A stretch of 64,000 bases of DNA, from the NCBI GenBank assembly GCA_964557855.1, contig CAZLBP010000020.1:4246-68245 (forward strand). Reading direction: 5' to 3'. The position numbers and the translations under genes are program-made. This document shows, piece by piece, positions 35,694 to 46,295 of the stretch. The notes under the pieces were generated by a model. It was not told where the DNA came from and did no database searches. It was given only the letters and a program-made list of their open reading frames with translations. The stretch's first letter is position 1. Every line of letters begins with the position of its first letter. This stretch comes from JAJRZL01 sp964557855. Lineage in GTDB: Bacteria > Zixibacteria > MSB-5A5 > GN15 > FEB-12.

Positions 35694-36428
35694 ATGCAGT
35701 CAATCAAGGATAAAGTCGTTGTTATCACCGGAGCTTCGCGAGGAATCGGGGCGGCGATCGCGCAACAGATGGCGCGGGAGAAGGCGAAGTTGCTGCTGTG
35801 CGGGAGGAGTAAGCAGGCGCTCTCGGAAGTCCAGTCTCGGCTGAACCTGCCGTCAGACCATTGCGCCATCGTGACGTCCGATCTTAGCCAACTGCAAGGA
35901 GTCAAGAAGATTGTCGATACGGCCTTTGATACCTTCGGTCGAGTGGATATCTTCATCAACAACGCGGGCGTGGGAGTTCGGAAAGAGACGGTCCTGACCG
36001 AGGACGAGGAATACGACGCCACCTTCAATACGAACGTCAGGGCAATCTTCTGGTCGTTCAAAGAACTGATTCCACGTCTCAAAGATCAGGGCGGCGGGCA
36101 TATCATCAACATTTCATCCATAGCAGGCAAGAAGGGCAGTCCGAATCTCGGTGTCTATTGTGCCTCGAAGGCGGCGGTCAACATACTCAGTCAAGGGGTG
36201 GCGCAGGAAGTTCGCAATGACAAGATTAAAATCTCCGTGGTGGCCCCGGGGTCCACGGGAACGGGCTTCCTGACTCATATGTCCGAAGACAGACATCCCT
36301 CCTCCGGGAGCAAGAAACGCTTGACGGTTGAACAGGTGGCGGAAGCGGTTCTGCATCAGGCGGCACAGGACGAAAACGCCTGGACTTCATATCTCGAAAT
36401 ACGGCCACTGGTTGTCAAACCTGAGTGA
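35694..36428 (+). CDS. short-chain dehydrogenase/reductase
   Basis: A 244-residue classical SDR. The cofactor motif TGASRGIGAAIA lies at the N-terminus; NNAG and the catalytic Ser (NISSIAG) and YCASK follow. Basic residues after the second strand (LLLCGRSKQ) suggest NADP(H). Length and motifs match FabG/YdfG-like enzymes that reduce 3-oxo or 3-hydroxy substrates. No neighbouring pathway genes indicate the substrate. AAGGA lies 9 nt before the ATG. It is monocistronic as far as can be seen. Confidence 0.9.
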   Translation: MQSIKDKVVVITGASRGIGAAIAQQMAREKAKLLLCGRSKQALSEVQSRLNLPSDHCAIVTSDLSQLQGVKKIVDTAFDTFGRVDIFINNAGVGVRKETVLTEDEEYDATFNTNVRAIFWSFKELIPRLKDQGGGHIINISSIAGKKGSPNLGVYCASKAAVNILSQGVAQEVRNDKIKISVVAPGSTGTGFLTHMSEDRHPSSGSKKRLTVEQVAEAVLHQAAQDENAWTSYLEIRPLVVKPE

Positions 36429-36461
36429 CTGTTCCAAATGTGTTAAGGTCCGTTTTTGGTG

Positions 36462-36490
36462 TTGACACGTACCGATGAACTGCGTATATT
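36462..36490 (+). promoter_or_regulatory. near-consensus promoter of the cohesin-like protein gene
   Basis: TTGACA, 17-nt spacer, TATATT; a leader of about 110 nt is predicted. Confidence 0.8.
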
Positions 36491-36604
36491 AATGTGTTAG
36501 GTGAAAGCTCGGTACAAAACGTTACAACTTAACGGATACCTCTGACGACACCCTTGCTATAGTAACAGAATTATCAAAACGCACTGCAATAGCCGGTTGA
36601 TTAA

Positions 36605-39007
36605 ATGGATGTATTCATGCGTACGTTCCTCACCGCCTTCCTCGTAATCTGTTTGGGGGTTTTTGGTTTTTCAGCGCAGGTCACGGCCCAGTCAAGCTGC
36701 GACAGCTTGCTGATTTCCGAGACCGATACGGCTTTGGTTCTGCCGTTTTCGGGCGGACCGGGCGACACCGTCTGGGCGCCGGTCTATCTCAAGACCGATT
36801 CGGCCATGCTCGGCTTTATCATGCTGATTCGCTACGATACGACCCTGCTGACGCCGCTTCCGGATCCCGCTGATCCTTTCCACATCCAGTCAGAAACTGT
36901 GGGAAGATTCTCGGAGGCAGAGAATTTCCTCGTAAGCCATACGGCCTGGAGCCTCGATTCCGCTTCTATTGTAGCCTCATTTGGCCAGCCACTGGATGGT
37001 GACAACGTGATTGATCCCGGGGCGGGCGTCATCTTCCGAATTCCCTTTGTTGTCAATTGGTGGGGTTCCTTGGGAGACAGCTCGACATTCTGGTTTCATC
37101 AGGCGGATATCATCATTTTCGATACAACCATCACGGGTCCGGATACGCTCATCGACTCGAATTACGTCGCCTGTCGCAAGACACACCTGGCCCTAACCTA
37201 TAATGACACAGGCGATGTGGTCGATGTATGGCCGACTACTCCATCGAGCACATTTCATGTTGATACATCAGGCGGCAATCCGACGATCTACGCCTTCATG
37301 GCCCAGCCCACGTCAATCATTCAAGGGGACAGTACATGGCTATTCTGGGTTACTTCAGGCATCGACAGTGTCACTATTGACCATGGCGTCGGAGCTTTCG
37401 AGACCCCTTCCGGCTCAGTGCCGGTATCACCTGACACAACGACGAACTACACGCTGACCGCGTACGGACAGGATACGTCGATGCAGGCGAGTGTAACCGT
37501 AAACGTGACATTACCCGGTGAGAACCAATACCCGGTGCTCGACCCGATTTCCGATAACACGTCACCATACGATCAACCCCTGAGCTTTCAAGTGACAGCT
37601 TCCGATCCGGATGGCGACATACCGAGCCTGTCAACCTCGCCGCTTCCCGGCACAGCCACGTTCACGGATTATGGCGACGGCGCCGGGTTCTTCTACTGGT
37701 CGCGCGATGAGAGCGACATCGGCGTTCATGTTGTGACTTTTTACGCCACGGACGGCATTGATTCGACTTTAGTTGACTCTATACAGGCAACGTTCACGGT
37801 CCTGGACGGCAATTTCCCGCCGGAGGCTACACTCGAATATCTGACGCCGGATTCCGTATTTGAAGGAGACACCGTGCAAGTGTTGATTCACGCCACGGAC
37901 GAGGATTCCGGTCCGCCTTCCCTGGAAGCGAGACTGCGCTTTGACGATACGCTGGCAACCAATATGGTCTTCATCGATTCCGGCAACGGCGCCGGCCTTC
38001 TGACATTCACCCCCGATGGATTTCAGGGCAACGGTAATCCCACGTATTACCGGGTTTCGTATACGATTCGTGATGCCGATGACCCGACACTAACTGTAAG
38101 CACTCACGCAAACATATGGGTGTTCAACGAAAACCTGGGAGTCTCGGTCCCGGAACTCAGCTTTTCGTTCGGCACCGGGCCCTTTACGACTGCGGAGAAC
38201 GACAGCCTCGTGTTCGTAGTTACGGCCTCAACGTCCGACGGCGACCTGCCCGATATTTCAACTGGCCCGCTTCCAAACAATGCCTGGATGAGTTACCCTT
38301 TGGGACCACAGCATCCCGAACAACGAAAGTTTCGTTTCTATCCGAACTACGAGCAGGCGGGAGAGTACGCGGTGACGTTTTACGCAACCAATGTGTCACT
38401 CGTAGATTCCGCGACCGTTTCCATAACAGTGAATGAAACGAATCAACTGCCGGTCATATTCTTCCATCCCCTCCAGCAGGACACACTGAGCGAGGAAGAT
38501 ACGCTGAACTTCGCGGTATCGGCGGCCGATCCGGACTCTACCATACCGCTTCTGTCGTCCGTGCTCGATGGTCAGGACACGTTGGCGACGAATATGTCTT
38601 TTGCGGATTCCGGGAACGGGGTCGGTGTGTTAACTTTCATTCCCAACCGGGTACAGGGCAGTTCGCCGCCCTCGCCGAGGTTCTACTACCTGCGCTTCAT
38701 TGCGCACGATGCCGTTTATACCGAAGAATTCAAGATCAGTGCCACCAAGACGATCCGGGTCTACGACAACGGCTTGCCCTGCTGTATCGGAGACCGGGGC
38801 GATGTTGACTACGGCGACAACGGCGCCGGCTTGCCCAACATAGCTGATCTGGCACGATTGGTGGATTACCTGTACCGCTCCCACATTCCGTTGCCCTGCG
38901 TCGATGAAGCCAACATCGACGGCGCCGATCTGCTGGACCTGGCGGACGTAACGGTGCTGGTCGCGTACCTGTTCGAGCACGGTTCAGCCATGCCGCCCTG
39001 CCAGTAG
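36605..39007 (+). CDS. secreted protein with cohesin-like, cadherin-like and dockerin-like modules
   Basis: An 800-residue exported protein with a signal peptide ending near VTAQSS. Residues about 40-200 resemble a cohesin-type beta-sandwich (GDTVWAPVYLKTDSAMLGF, then GVIFRIPFVVNWW). Several cadherin/Ig-like repeats follow, of the type PVLDPISDNTSPYDQPLSF with SDPDGD.P.L and GVHVVTFYATDG. The C-terminus carries two dockerin-like units (NIADLARLVDYLYRSH and LLDLADVTVLVAYLFEHG), each diverged from the family consensus, ending PPCQ. Start choice is uncertain: the ATG at 36617 would shorten the protein by four residues. A cohesin-like plus dockerin-like protein beside other dockerin-tailed genes suggests a scaffolding role, which is inference. 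Confidence 0.75.
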   Translation: MDVFMRTFLTAFLVICLGVFGFSAQVTAQSSCDSLLISETDTALVLPFSGGPGDTVWAPVYLKTDSAMLGFIMLIRYDTTLLTPLPDPADPFHIQSETVGRFSEAENFLVSHTAWSLDSASIVASFGQPLDGDNVIDPGAGVIFRIPFVVNWWGSLGDSSTFWFHQADIIIFDTTITGPDTLIDSNYVACRKTHLALTYNDTGDVVDVWPTTPSSTFHVDTSGGNPTIYAFMAQPTSIIQGDSTWLFWVTSGIDSVTIDHGVGAFETPSGSVPVSPDTTTNYTLTAYGQDTSMQASVTVNVTLPGENQYPVLDPISDNTSPYDQPLSFQVTASDPDGDIPSLSTSPLPGTATFTDYGDGAGFFYWSRDESDIGVHVVTFYATDGIDSTLVDSIQATFTVLDGNFPPEATLEYLTPDSVFEGDTVQVLIHATDEDSGPPSLEARLRFDDTLATNMVFIDSGNGAGLLTFTPDGFQGNGNPTYYRVSYTIRDADDPTLTVSTHANIWVFNENLGVSVPELSFSFGTGPFTTAENDSLVFVVTASTSDGDLPDISTGPLPNNAWMSYPLGPQHPEQRKFRFYPNYEQAGEYAVTFYATNVSLVDSATVSITVNETNQLPVIFFHPLQQDTLSEEDTLNFAVSAADPDSTIPLLSSVLDGQDTLATNMSFADSGNGVGVLTFIPNRVQGSSPPSPRFYYLRFIAHDAVYTEEFKISATKTIRVYDNGLPCCIGDRGDVDYGDNGAGLPNIADLARLVDYLYRSHIPLPCVDEANIDGADLLDLADVTVLVAYLFEHGSAMPPCQ

Positions 39008-39050
39008 AAACGAATTAGAACAAGGCTCGTGCCCGGGCGCCGTTCAGGGA

Positions 39051-39079
39051 CGAGCTTTCCTGCTGAAAGCTCGGGTTTT
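39051..39079 (+). terminator. terminator of the cohesin-like protein gene
   Basis: CGAGCTTTC pairs with GAAAGCTCG, followed by GGTTTT. Confidence 0.85.
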
Positions 39080-39124
39080 GCATGACTCGGGCTAACACCC
39101 CGGTTCGGATTCTGTTCACAATCC

Positions 39125-39152
39125 TTGCACCCGGACCGATAATATCTATATT
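39125..39152 (+). promoter_or_regulatory. promoter of the TSP3/dockerin-like gene
   Basis: TTGCAC, 16-nt spacer, TATATT. The predicted start site near 39160 excludes the ATG at 39153 and supports the start at 39186. Confidence 0.65.
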
Positions 39153-39185
39153 GTGTATAACTGCTACATGCTGTTGGTACCGACC

Positions 39186-40214
39186 ATGAAAAACTTGAGA
39201 GTCCTTTTACTCACAGTCCTGCTTATCGCCGCTTCCCTTGTTTCCCGGGTTTCGGGCCAGGGGTCTATCTACGGGACGGTGCAGAACTCGGGTGGCTCGG
39301 TGCCGGATTCGACAGACATAGTTTTCTTCAGCTTTCTACATGATACTGATAATGAAATCAGGCTCAGTACCAGTACCGGAGCAGGATATGATGCCGGCAA
39401 CTGGTTTGACGACTTCCAGAATTTTCTCGATGAAGCGCCCGGTGTGCCCTACAAGTATTACTTCTTCAATAACGTCAAGGGTGAGTCATTTCTTCTCGAC
39501 AAGCTCATCCCCAACAATTCGTTTCAACGGGAAGATATCGTTCTCGGGCCAGGCCCCTGGCCGCAGCCGCCGGTTTGGTTTCAGGCTGTGCCTGTCATTG
39601 AGTCGGGCGTGAGCGTCAGATGGGATGCGTCCGGCGGTGAATCGGCTCATGTGTACCGGCGTGTGGGGACATCGGACGGGTCGTTCTTTCGGATCGACGA
39701 TACGACGGGCGATTTGTCGAATCCCGGTGTGTTTGGAATCGAGTTTGTAGACACTTCAGTGGATACCGGTCTCTCTTATGAATACCTGGTAATCCTGGAA
39801 GACAGCCTGGGTGCTTTGTCGCCCCCGTCCGCTATTGTTGCTGTCGATGCGGCCTGTCTCGATCCGTCGGCAGCCGACAGCGACACTGATCAAGTGGCTG
39901 ACCTGTGCGACAACTGCCCGGATACGCCTAACTCGGACCAGTTTGACTCCGATGGCGACGGGATCGGGAACGCCTGTTGCTGCTTCAGTCGAGGCAATGC
40001 CAACGGCCTGGACGGTCCGGCGGGTCCGGTGGACGTGGCCGACGTGACCTACCTCGTAGCGAAGCTCTGGCAAGGGGGACCCGATCCGCCTTGTCTCGAG
40101 GAAGGCAATGTCAACGGGCTGGACGGCCCGGGCGGGCCGATCGATGTGGCTGATCTGACGTATCTCATCGCCAAGCTCTGGCAGGGCGGTCCGGAGCCGC
40201 CGCCCTGTCCGTAA
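39186..40214 (+). CDS. secreted TSP3/dockerin-like protein
   Basis: A 342-residue exported protein. The start at 39186 follows from the promoter position and gives a normal signal peptide (NLRVLLLTVLLIAASLVS). A beta-rich N-terminal domain and an FN3-like segment (about 130-215, VSVRWDASGGESAHVYRRV) precede a thrombospondin type 3 calcium motif (DSDGDGIGNAC). Two dockerin-like units of a variant subtype follow: VDVADVTYLVAKLWQGG and IDVADLTYLIAKLWQGG replace the usual LVDYLFRGG. The protein ends PPPCP like its relatives. It is probably secreted or surface-associated; function is unknown. Confidence 0.78.
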   Translation: MKNLRVLLLTVLLIAASLVSRVSGQGSIYGTVQNSGGSVPDSTDIVFFSFLHDTDNEIRLSTSTGAGYDAGNWFDDFQNFLDEAPGVPYKYYFFNNVKGESFLLDKLIPNNSFQREDIVLGPGPWPQPPVWFQAVPVIESGVSVRWDASGGESAHVYRRVGTSDGSFFRIDDTTGDLSNPGVFGIEFVDTSVDTGLSYEYLVILEDSLGALSPPSAIVAVDAACLDPSAADSDTDQVADLCDNCPDTPNSDQFDSDGDGIGNACCCFSRGNANGLDGPAGPVDVADVTYLVAKLWQGGPDPPCLEEGNVNGLDGPGGPIDVADLTYLIAKLWQGGPEPPPCP

Positions 40215-40233
40215 AGCGATTCGACCCTTCCGG

Positions 40234-40665
40234 ATGTACCGACCTCCCACCGAACCAAGTCATCGGAGAATTGTTGTACATGATGTGAAACTGCACGTGC
40301 TCATATTCGATGACGACTGTCCGATCTGCCGAACCGGCGTCAAGAGACTCAGGAAACGGGACACGGATAATAAAGTACATTTTATGCCTCTTTCGGAGGC
40401 TGGCGATTCTGAAGACGAGAAGCTTCCGCCCGAATCAGAACTTCGCAAAGAGATTCATTTCCTCGATGCCGGCGGTGAAGTGTACAAGGGAGTCGATGCT
40501 ATTGCCGAGTTCTATCGAGTGACGGCGGGCGGACGGTTCGTGGCGGCGTTGTTGAGACTGCCCGTCGTTCACACGCTGGCCAGGTTTGTCTATCGAAGAG
40601 TGGCTGAGAATCGCCTGAAGCTGTCGCGGGCGATGGGGCTGAAGGGACACGTTCATCAGCGCTGA
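40234..40665 (+). CDS. DCC-family thiol-disulfide oxidoreductase (DUF393)
   Basis: A protein of up to 143 residues with the family hallmark DDDCPICR, a CxxC-like redox motif following a beta strand (HVLIFDD), and downstream helices (ELRKEIHFLDAGG, FYRVTAGGRFVAALLRLP). DCC proteins are small thioredoxin-like proteins of unclear substrate. The true start is uncertain: the ATG at 40234 has no clear site, and a GTG at 40285 would begin directly before the first strand. It begins 19 nt after the preceding stop and may be co-transcribed with it. Function is known only at family level. Confidence 0.8.
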   Translation: MYRPPTEPSHRRIVVHDVKLHVLIFDDDCPICRTGVKRLRKRDTDNKVHFMPLSEAGDSEDEKLPPESELRKEIHFLDAGGEVYKGVDAIAEFYRVTAGGRFVAALLRLPVVHTLARFVYRRVAENRLKLSRAMGLKGHVHQR

Positions 40666-40713
40666 ATTCACAACCTCGTCCCCGAGCTGAGCTTGGGAAC
40701 GAAACCATACCAG

Positions 40714-42924
40714 CTAGCCGATTACTCTCAGTTTGGCGTACTTGGCCATGATTCTTTTCGGTCCGACCCCCGCGAACATGATCTCCAATACGAGCGATTC
40801 ACCATAGCCCTCGACTTTGTGTATCGTCCCTCGACCGAACGTGGGATGGTGCACGACGCGGCCGGATCTGAGGGACTCGTGGCCTTCGTACTCGTAGTGC
40901 ACTCCCTCGTCCACCGGCGCCGTCACGCGGGCACGGGCAGTCGAGCCCAGGAACGAACGTTGTCGTTCGATTCGCGTCGGCGGCGTTTCCGAGGTATACG
41001 TTCTGACGTCAACCGTGTCGATCAGGTCTAACGGAATTTCCTGGATGAAACGGGACGGTTTTGACTGGACCGCGCCGAAGCGATGGCGAGTGCCGGCTGC
41101 GGAGAGACAGAGCCGTCGTTTGGCACGGGTGGCGCCGACATAGAACAGACGGCGTTCCTCCTCGAGTTCCATGGGCTGGTTGATCGTCCGGGCCAGCGGA
41201 AACAGGCCATCCTCCAGGCCAACCAGGAAAACATAGTCAAACTCCAGTCCTTTGGCGGCGTGCAGGGTCATCAGGGTCAGCTTCTCTTCGGCCTCATCGT
41301 AGGTATCGATATCCGTGTAGAGTGTAATCTCCGACAGGTAGTCGGCGAGTGTGGCGTGGGGATAATGCAGGGCGTATTGTGCCACGCCTTCGACGAAGGC
41401 CTGGATGTTTTCGACGCGTGTTTGACCGATAATCTCGTTTTCCGACCGGAACTCCTCGACCAGGTTGAGTTCCTTGATGAGGTCGTTCACGAGAATATCC
41501 ACCGGTACCGTTTCCTGCTTCTCGCGATATTTCTCCATGAGTTCGACAAACGGTTTGATCAGGCGTGCGGGCCGGGCGGGAATGTCATCGTAGGTACCGA
41601 TCTTGAGGGCCACGTCGTACAGTGAGCAGTTTTCGCCGCGAGCGACGACGGCCAGATCGGCTACGCTCTTTTCTCCGATACCTCGTTTGGGGTAGTTGAT
41701 GATGCGCTGGAAGGAGACGTCGTCCCGGCGGTTGACGATCAGCTTAAGATAGGCCATCAGATCTTTGATTTCCTTGCGTTCGTAGAAGGAGATGCCGCCG
41801 ACAATCTGGTAGGGGAGCGCCTGTCGCCGCAGGTGTTCCTCGAAGGCGCGCGACTGGGCGTTGGTACGGTACAGAATGACCATGTCCTTAAGCGAGAAGT
41901 TGGCCTGCTCCTGCCGTATCCGGGCGATAACATGATGCGCCTCATCGTCGGCGGTATCGACCAGCATAAGCGTAAGACGGTCGCCGCCGGGCCGCCGGCT
42001 GCGCAGAGTTTTGGCTTTGCGCGCCTGGTTGCAGCTGATAACCTTGGAGGCCGCCCGGAGGATGACGTCGGTGGAACGATAATTCTCCTCGAGCTTGATA
42101 ACCTGCGCACCAGGGAAGTCGTTCTCGAAATCGAGGATATTGCGAATGTCGGCGCCGCGCCAGCCGTAAATGGACTGGTCTTCGTCGCCGACAACACAGA
42201 TGTTGTTGTGAGTACCGAGCAGTTCCTTCAGCAACAGGTACTGCACGTGATTCGTGTCCTGATATTCATCGACCATCAGGTATCTGAACCGGCTCCGATA
42301 CTTAATCCCAATATCCGTGTTCTTCTTCAGCACGGAGACCGTATTAAACAGCAGGTCATCGAAATCCATAGCGTTGCATTCCCGGAGCCGCTTCTGGTAC
42401 AGGCGGTACAAATTCGCGGCGCCTTCCTCCCAATGCCCCGTGGCCGTGCGGGCGAATTCAGCCGGACCGATGAACTGATTCTTGGCATTCGATATCTTGC
42501 GGAGTTGAGCCTTGGGTGGAAACTGGTCTTTGCTCATGCCCATCTCTTTCAGGCAGTTCTTCATGAGCGTCTCCGAATCAGCCGAATCATATATAATGTA
42601 ATCGGAATCGTACCCCAGGGCATCAGCTTCCGTACGCAACAGCCGGGCGCAAAAGGAATGAAACGTGGAAACACTGAGATCACGAACCTCCGTTCCCAGC
42701 AGGTGTTCGATACGGTCTTTCATCTCCCCGGCGGCTTTGTTGGTGAAAGTTACCGCGAGTACCTGGTACGGTTCGCCCAGCCGTTCGGTCAGAACGTAGG
42801 CGACCCGTCGAGTGAGGACGCGCGTCTTGCCCGAACCGGCTCCGGCAATGACCAACAATGGACCTTCGGTCGTCGATACCGCCTGCAGTTGAGCCTCGTT
42901 GAGATTTTGCAGAAGTCTGTTCAT
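40714..42924 (-). CDS. uvrD: UvrD/PcrA-type DNA helicase
   Basis: A 736-residue superfamily 1 3'-5' helicase for nucleotide excision repair and removal of recombination intermediates. Motif I is AGAGSGKT (27-34), Ia VTFTNKAAGEM, II VDEYQDTN, III GDEDQSIYGWRGAD, V/VI include LMTLHAAKGLEFDYVFLVG and the final RLFYVGATRAK. The C-terminal GRGTIHKVEGYGESLVLEI resembles the PcrA tudor-like domain that contacts RNA polymerase. The start at 42924 gives the standard N-terminus (LNEAQLQAV). It lacks a Shine-Dalgarno sequence, and the likely promoter sits so close that the mRNA may be nearly leaderless. PcrA is an equally valid name. Confidence 0.93.
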   Translation of the reverse strand: MNRLLQNLNEAQLQAVSTTEGPLLVIAGAGSGKTRVLTRRVAYVLTERLGEPYQVLAVTFTNKAAGEMKDRIEHLLGTEVRDLSVSTFHSFCARLLRTEADALGYDSDYIIYDSADSETLMKNCLKEMGMSKDQFPPKAQLRKISNAKNQFIGPAEFARTATGHWEEGAANLYRLYQKRLRECNAMDFDDLLFNTVSVLKKNTDIGIKYRSRFRYLMVDEYQDTNHVQYLLLKELLGTHNNICVVGDEDQSIYGWRGADIRNILDFENDFPGAQVIKLEENYRSTDVILRAASKVISCNQARKAKTLRSRRPGGDRLTLMLVDTADDEAHHVIARIRQEQANFSLKDMVILYRTNAQSRAFEEHLRRQALPYQIVGGISFYERKEIKDLMAYLKLIVNRRDDVSFQRIINYPKRGIGEKSVADLAVVARGENCSLYDVALKIGTYDDIPARPARLIKPFVELMEKYREKQETVPVDILVNDLIKELNLVEEFRSENEIIGQTRVENIQAFVEGVAQYALHYPHATLADYLSEITLYTDIDTYDEAEEKLTLMTLHAAKGLEFDYVFLVGLEDGLFPLARTINQPMELEEERRLFYVGATRAKRRLCLSAAGTRHRFGAVQSKPSRFIQEIPLDLIDTVDVRTYTSETPPTRIERQRSFLGSTARARVTAPVDEGVHYEYEGHESLRSGRVVHHPTFGRGTIHKVEGYGESLVLEIMFAGVGPKRIMAKYAKLRVIG

Positions 42925-42936
42925 AGTGTCGCCACG

Positions 42937-42964
42937 AATATAGGCGACATCGGTAAGAATGCAA
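42937..42964 (-). promoter_or_regulatory. promoter of the UvrD gene
   Basis: On the minus strand TTGCAT, 16-nt spacer, TATATT, ending 13 nt before the ATG. Confidence 0.55.
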
Positions 42965-43002
42965 TCGATAAAGTAGATTTGGCTTGTATCGGAGCCAGTT
43001 CT

Positions 43003-43031
43003 TTGACATATTCCCCTCAGAGTACTAATCA
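43003..43031 (+). promoter_or_regulatory. promoter of the gene at 43050
   Basis: TTGACA, 17-nt spacer, TAATCA. Confidence 0.5.
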
Positions 43032-43049
43032 CAATCGAAAGGAATCACA

Positions 43050-43697
43050 ATGAACATCATCATGAGAAACATCAGCCCTGGTTTGTTCGCGCTGTGTCTG
43101 GCAGTCATCGGATGGGCCGGTGAAAAGGAAGAGGGGACACCGTCTTTCGATCCGATGGCCATGCTGGGCAAGATGCAGTCGCAACAGTCTGCCCCGGCCA
43201 TTGATTGGAATAAGCTGGCCGAGTTCTTGCCGAAGGAAATCGAGGGCATGGAGGCCGGGGACCTCGATGGCGGCACATTCTCGATGAGCAGTCCGACCAA
43301 TCCGGGGGAGAAAATGAGTCACTCCAATGTGGAGCGGAGGTTTACTCAGAAAACCAAGGAAGGGAGGAAGAGTATCAAGTTTTCCATTATGGATTCCGGA
43401 TTCAATCAGATGCTGCTGGCGCCCTTTACCATGAATATGGAATACGATTCCCCCGACGGGTATATGAAGTGGACCGAGATCGACGGACGCAAATCATCGT
43501 TGATGGTTGAAAAGGATGACGGCGAAGTCGAGCAAGTGCAAGTGCTGACAATCGTTTCCGAGCGGCTGGTCGTGATGGTCGAGGGCAACGAGCGGACATC
43601 GGTGGAAGAAATCACGGATATCGCCGCTTCGATTGATTACGACGGGTTGGCGGAGTTAGCCTCAGTGCAGGTGAAGGAAGAAAAGACGGAAGAGTAG
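43050..43697 (+). CDS. exported protein of unknown function
   Basis: A 215-residue protein with an N-terminal hydrophobic stretch (SPGLFALCLAVIGWAG) that looks like a signal peptide. The rest alternates charged strands without a recognised motif (LAEFLPKEIEGMEAGD; SIMDSGFNQMLLAPFTM; EEITDIAASIDYDGLAEL). The C-terminus is Lys/Glu-rich. The arrangement of a sequence beginning with W.KLAEFLP and ending with a 'transformable substrate' style beta sheet occurs in uncharacterised periplasmic proteins, but I do not recognise a family. AAAGGA lies 7 nt before the ATG and a terminator follows. It is divergent from uvrD. Confidence 0.7.
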   Translation: MNIIMRNISPGLFALCLAVIGWAGEKEEGTPSFDPMAMLGKMQSQQSAPAIDWNKLAEFLPKEIEGMEAGDLDGGTFSMSSPTNPGEKMSHSNVERRFTQKTKEGRKSIKFSIMDSGFNQMLLAPFTMNMEYDSPDGYMKWTEIDGRKSSLMVEKDDGEVEQVQVLTIVSERLVVMVEGNERTSVEEITDIAASIDYDGLAELASVQVKEEKTEE

Positions 43698-43747
43698 TCA
43701 TAAAAGAACCGCCGCTTCAACAGCGCCGGTTCGACAAGAATCTCGAC

Positions 43748-43778
43748 AAGTCAGAACGGATCCGTTCTGACTTTTTTT
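43748..43778. terminator. bidirectional terminator between the exported protein gene and rpmA
   Basis: A perfect palindrome AGTCAGAACG/CGTTCTGACT is followed by TTTTTTT on the plus strand. It lies between two converging genes and probably also ends the minus-strand rpmA transcript. Confidence 0.85.
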
Positions 43779-44028
43779 ATTCGTACACCGAAACTTGCTT
43801 GCGGTCGCGTCCGATGCGTTCGTACTTGACCACGCCGGTGATCTTGGCGAAAAGCGTGCAGTCTTTGCCGACACCGACGTTGTAGCCGGGCTTGATTTTG
43901 GTGCCGCACTGACGAACGATAATGGAGCCGGCCGGTACAGCCTGGCCGCTGTATATTTTGGTGCCTCGTCGCTGGCCGTTCGAGTCCCGGCCGTTCTTCG
44001 AAGAACCAACACCTTTCTTATGTGCCAT
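43777..44028 (-). CDS. rpmA: 50S ribosomal protein bL27
   Basis: An 83-residue ribosomal protein of the large subunit, placed near the peptidyl-transferase centre. The conserved N-terminus MAHKKGVGSSKNGRDSNGQR and the motif GSIIVRQCGTKIKPG are unmistakable, and length is normal. GAGGA lies 6 nt before the ATG and a promoter lies about 85 nt upstream. Normally rplU (bL21) precedes rpmA in one operon; here no bL21 gene is present upstream, where instead there is a gap and the convergent-facing end of a sigma-54 regulator on the same strand. bL21 must be encoded elsewhere. Confidence 0.97.
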   Translation of the reverse strand: MAHKKGVGSSKNGRDSNGQRRGTKIYSGQAVPAGSIIVRQCGTKIKPGYNVGVGKDCTLFAKITGVVKYERIGRDRKQVSVYE

Positions 44029-44339
44029 CTGAATCCTCTATTTCAGTTACCGTTTTCGATACTCACCAGACAAGAACACGCTTGCCTGACATATAGTTTC
44101 GACAGCTCACCAGTATAATCAATCTTTCGGGAAAGGCAAGAGGAAATTGGCGGGGGGCAGGTCCCGCCGGAGATTGCAGTAGCCCGGAACTACTTCGCCC
44201 GCCAAACGCGGAAACAAGCCTTGTCAGAGCAGTTCCTGGAACAAGCAGAAGGGTGAATCTGGATAACCACCCGCTGGGTCAGCAACTGATTCATAAATGC
44301 GTGAATTATTCGGCGTAAGAATGGGCAATCTCATACCCG
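44029..44339. other. gap between the sigma-54 activator gene and rpmA
   Basis: The gap holds the rpmA promoter and leader and a short GC-rich stretch (44147-44180) resembling repeat debris. There is no gene evidence. Confidence 0.5.
44112..44139 (-). promoter_or_regulatory. promoter of rpmA
   Basis: On the minus strand TTGCCT, 16-nt spacer, TATACT. Confidence 0.6.
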
Positions 44340-46295
<1,956 letters not shown>

